NCBI GenBank assembly: GCA_000349905.1
Contig: KB722753.1
Location: 167,199-231,198 of the forward strand
DNA: 64,000 bases
Source of the DNA: Volvariella volvacea V23
Lineage: Eukaryota; Basidiomycota; Agaricomycetes; Agaricales; Pluteaceae
Reading direction: 5' to 3'
In this document: positions 60,415-64,000 of the stretch, one piece after another
How positions within the stretch are numbered: the stretch's first letter is position 1
Layout of the letters: each line of letters begins with the position of its first letter
The notes under the pieces: generated by a model
The model's database searches: none
The model's input: only the letters and a program-made list of their open reading frames with translations
Told to the model about the DNA's origin: nothing
Program-made: the position numbers and the translations under genes

Positions 60415-61376
60415 TCACAAACCTCTGCCAAACGGCGCAGAGGCCTGGGTTGACACGGATGAGGGTTCCGACGAGGTAGAGCTAGCTGCGGAGCTATGCT
60501 AAATCCACCCAATGGCAAAAAGTGTGAGAGAAAGGTTTTAGCCAAAGTCCCGGGATGGAACCTGGCGGGAAGAAGCGCCGACTCACCACCACAAGGTCGG
60601 GTTCTGTGTCATCTCGCGAGCCATCATCGGTAGCCACTACCGTTGTGAGAGGCCTAGGCCCGAGGACCGATGATTGCCTATCCTGACGTGCGGCGGCTGG
60701 GATACAATGAGCCATTCCTTCCTCAGCAAGTCGATCCGGCTGTGTGCGGGGACTGGCAGTCGCCCGAGCTATCCCAGGATGAGCTGGGCTCGGTGAAGGC
60801 TGTGCCGGTAGAGCATTGAGCTGATAAGCCGTTGGGGCACGTTGTGGCGAGTCTGGCTCGACAAGAGGCGTGTTCAACAGCAACAACAGTGTTTGCGAGA
60901 CGGATCGAAAGAGCGAGGAAGATTGGGCCATTCTGTCATGCAGCAACGATCAGGCGCGTTGCAGAGGAACCCCTTTCAAGTTGCTGCTCAGCTTGTGCTG
61001 CTCATGAGACAGTCGTCCGTTGCAGTGTCGCACTGGATCCAAGATTGACAATACGTCATATTACCTCATTTGTTAGCTCAATTTAGTGATCGATCGGATC
61101 ATGACGATCTTCAAGGCAACCTCGTCGAGTCGTCCAAGCAGACTGCAACGCGCGCTGGGTTTGCAGGCGTAGCTTCGCATAAACAGTTTCCCAGACGCGC
61201 TGTGGGCGTTGTTCGTTGTGCTCTGCGGACAAGTCGGTCGGTCTTCCCGCCGAGGTGCGCGGCAGCCCCAAGTCGACCAGAATTGTCGCCGGAGCCTCAT
61301 CCGGTGGTGTTCCTTTCCCTACTCGAGTAATCAGTGATACCAGTTGCTGCCGCATGTCACCGCGCTCAAGTGCCAT
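60415..61376 (-). CDS. Orphan multi-exon gene of unknown function
   Basis: Exons placed tentatively: 61,376 to about 61,100 (MALERGDMRQQLVSLITRVG ... NEQRPQRVWETVYAKLRLQT), a middle exon near 61,050-60,960 with HEQHKLSSNLKG, an exon 60,930 to about 60,587 (MAQSSSLFRSVSQTLLLLL ... GSRDDTEPDLVV), and a terminal exon 60,494 to 60,415 (HSSAASSTSSEPSSVSTQAS ... FGRGL). Donor GTGAGT after DLVV and acceptor GATTTAG before HSS support the last junction; the earlier ones are weak. Rich in Gln, Ser and Ala with coiled-coil-like stretches. The true start may lie further upstream. Possibly belongs with the 58,897-59,922 gene as an orphan pair. Confidence 0.4.
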
Positions 61377-64000
61377 CAGCTGGCACCAGGTGCTTGAGGG
61401 CTTGTTTGTTATCCGCAGAAGGAGTAGAACAGCCCATTTAGAGGCCCTGCACCCTGCACTAGCAGACCAGGCAGCGTGACGACACTGCGCTATCGCCGGT
61501 GTTTAGTGATCTCATCAAGAGAGGCTCATCATAACGTTCTTCCACATAGTCCCTTTGCATCTGCTTTTCACTTTGCCCTTATGCAGCTCCAAGTACTCTC
61601 GTCATGGTGTTCACTCCGTCTCCGCGATGGAGATAGACCGGATAGCCTTACCGAGTATGTCCTAGGTTGCCTGGATCTACTTTTTGACGCAAAGGCCCTT
61701 GATGCCTCCAATCTTTGGCATCACGTTAATTAACTCGCCGTCATCGAGTTTAACAACGGCGTTCTTATCGAACGGGCGTGCTCACACATGTTCCTCACTG
61801 GCACCCACGACCGTCCTGTCTCACGTCCTTACGTATCCCAAGAACGCCGGACTTTTCTCTCTCAACAGCTAACCAAAATGGTATCCCTTCTCTGCGACTT
61901 TTCACTGGGCTCACATAACCAACGTCATCGTCTCTTCGCTTTCTGCACATGGGGTGTTGAAGGTTCAACCACCCCCTAGAGGTGAATTTAGGGCAGTGTT
62001 TGATGAACGGGGAACTAATATTCTTTACTGTTTTTCTTGCCTTGGACTCTCACACTGCCCCTGTGATATGCCTAGGGCATTTGCACAGATGTCGGTGCGT
62101 TTTGGCATCGGCACGCGTTCCGAGATCATACAGCTCTCACTACATTCACCGTACCGCAAAAGTGCACCATTCCTAGTTTGACCGGGGCACATGGATATAT
62201 GATCATCATCCTTCTGTCTATGTGGATGAGGACACATCATACATGAAAGCTCCAAGTCTTTCGGATCCGTTGATAGGCTGTGTGGAGACTAACCTATTCA
62301 CGGTACTTACTTTTGTTCTTCTCCGTTTATGGTCTGCGTCAATCACGGAAGCACTCGTTGCGAATCCGTCACCATTGCATCATGGTTTGGGCCACAAACA
62401 GGATGATCACTTCTAGACTACTTATCCAGAGCTTTTAACGCTCTCGGGATTGACTCCAGCAGGGATAGGTTTAATGGTCTCCTTGTCGCTTTCACCATTT
62501 TTCAATGCTGTTTTCTCCGCAGTGGATCCTGAAGCGCAGTCTGGCCAATTTAGCTATTTCTATACCTGTAATTCACCAAGTTTCGGTGCCGGATCGCTAT
62601 TGTGATCCAGGTCCCAGAGGTCATTTGCTCCAGCTAGCGCAGTCACTTCAGCTCTTGGGTGCTCGAATCACCTTTGTTCCGACGCGACAGGAAGAATGTC
62701 GTCACCTCTTCGAGTCTTCCAGCTCCTCACTAGATTTGCTGTGCATCCGCGCTTTACTTCTTTTCGAACATTCTTCCACCGGTTCTCGCGTGAAAGATGC
62801 GGACTGACGATTATCTCTTAGCTAGGAGAGTGCTAATACTGATATAGCAAGTGCATTGTCGATGCAACGTGTACCTTGAACCTGGTGGAACCTTCACTCC
62901 CGAGCACCAGCTGATACTACCTTAATATCGAGCACGTCGCGGAAATAATACCATGTACGGCGCTTTCCAAAGACGTCCAGGTCCTTGAGATAAATATCAA
63001 GCTTCCAACGCTTCCTCCGTCAGGATTGCCTTTTAATATATTGCATCACATTGTCAAATGGGGGAATTCGTGTGCTGCTTCGGGCACCCCGCCTTGCATG
63101 ACCCCTTCACGTTCAAGTTCACACCCTCCGCCAAGTGTGCGGAGCACATTTCAACCACATCGATAGCATCAGCTCACGCTATCATCATCACTTCATCATC
63201 AGGCTGTTAAACCGCCCTTCTCTCTTCGGATTTCTGAGATCCCCAAGTTTTGGGGTAATGACCTCGCCTCGCTAGCAAATCTGGGATTCCGCTCCCTGCT
63301 GAATTCGGGGTATTGCCCAAGTAATCCTGGGACACGTCTCGTTGCCCCGCTTTTGGCGCTTTTGTTCTGTAGGGCTCGTTTCTCCCTCTCTATATCTAGT
63401 TCCGCGGAATCAGAACAGGATGCGAGTCTCTGATCCTCTCTCGCACGACTAGCCGCGGCATCCGTTGCAAAAATGCGAACGCATTCAGTTTTTTAATGGA
63501 ACGGATGTAATCCTGGGTGGGCCATTCACAACCGTCTCTCCCCCACTCCTATATATATTGCTACAATCAGCTCGCCTCTAATTAGGATCGGTCGGCGATT
63601 GTTGATCCGCGGAGGATTCAAGGCTCCCCCAGTCACGGTCGTGGCCACGAATTTGTATTTGCAATCCCGGGCCCGCTGCTGGCTTTTGGGGTGCGTAGCA
63701 ACATGTTCGCGGAGTTGAATATGGCACCATGCTGTTGATGAGCTGTTGCCTAGCTGTTGCCTGCTAAAGCACATCCCTTGGTCATACTGCAACTCATGGT
63801 GTCGAATAGGCAGCGCGTTTCTGATTCGAGTGCCGTTGTGGCCCGGGTGTGCCTGCTATACACTTATATGGGGCAGCAGGGCCCCCTCGTGGTGCCAGTG
63901 AGCATCGCGGAGTGTAAAGGATTGTGTTGCGTGGTGGATCGGGAGCACAGGCAATGTCAAACCAAGCATCCAATTTATCAAGGGCGTGGATCTATCAGAT
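61377..64000. other. Gene-poor right end of the window
   Basis: About 2.6 kb with no confident gene. A GGGGCAGCAGGGCCCC inverted-repeat-like stretch occurs at about 63,870-63,885. Open frames on both strands are short and lack domains. A gene could begin or end beyond the right edge. Confidence 0.4.

Overview
The window is a piece of a filamentous basidiomycete (Agaricomycetes-like) nuclear genome. Coding sequences are broken into many short exons by roughly 47-60 nt GT-AG introns, genes lie on both strands, and several families are typical of mushroom-forming fungi: a GH71 alpha-1,3-glucanase with WSC domains, acidic F-box/leucine-rich proteins, a seven-helix membrane protein of an Agaricomycete family, and small secreted cysteine-patterned proteins. 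I cannot name the species from the sequence alone. No rRNA, tRNA, CRISPR array or intact transposon was recognised. Exon boundaries were worked out by eye from splice signals and from the family patterns expected across each junction.

Left part (1-10,173): a 5'-truncated GH71-WSC glucanase, an F-box/LRR-like protein with an acidic insertion, a multi-pass membrane protein, then a 2.3 kb gene-poor stretch with a perfect 46-bp tandem duplication, and a single-pass membrane protein on the minus strand.

Centre-left (11,147-31,790), all minus strand: an Mps1/TTK spindle-checkpoint kinase, a nitronate monooxygenase, a PrxQ/BCP-type peroxiredoxin, and a giant gene of about 9.1 kb. This gene encodes about 2,800 residues: an N-terminal ComEC-like metallo-beta-lactamase fold, a very long beta-rich region I cannot assign to a family, and three C-terminal repeats with an intron at the same place before each one. 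After a 3.7 kb gene desert comes the mitochondrial chaperone gene tim9, which shares a short divergent promoter with the next gene.

Centre-right (32,277-46,558): a class I DAHP synthase (shikimate pathway); a decayed metallo-beta-lactamase/lactonase relic; a sterol 3-beta-glucosyltransferase; a polo-family protein whose kinase motifs are substituted so that it looks like a pseudokinase; a 3-beta-HSD/Erg26-like sterol dehydrogenase; and a secreted extracellular nuclease. Two presumptive sterol enzymes therefore flank the polo-like gene.

Right part (47,109-64,000): a secreted cysteine-patterned protein, a second F-box protein, a mitochondrial class III CoA-transferase with unusually long introns, a Ypd1-type histidine phosphotransfer protein with a long Pro/Ser-rich N-terminal extension, two orphan minus-strand genes, and long gene-poor stretches.

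The items most worth a second look are the giant metallo-beta-lactamase protein with its C-terminal exon repeats, the polo-like pseudokinase, the four GC-AG introns, and the lactonase relic.
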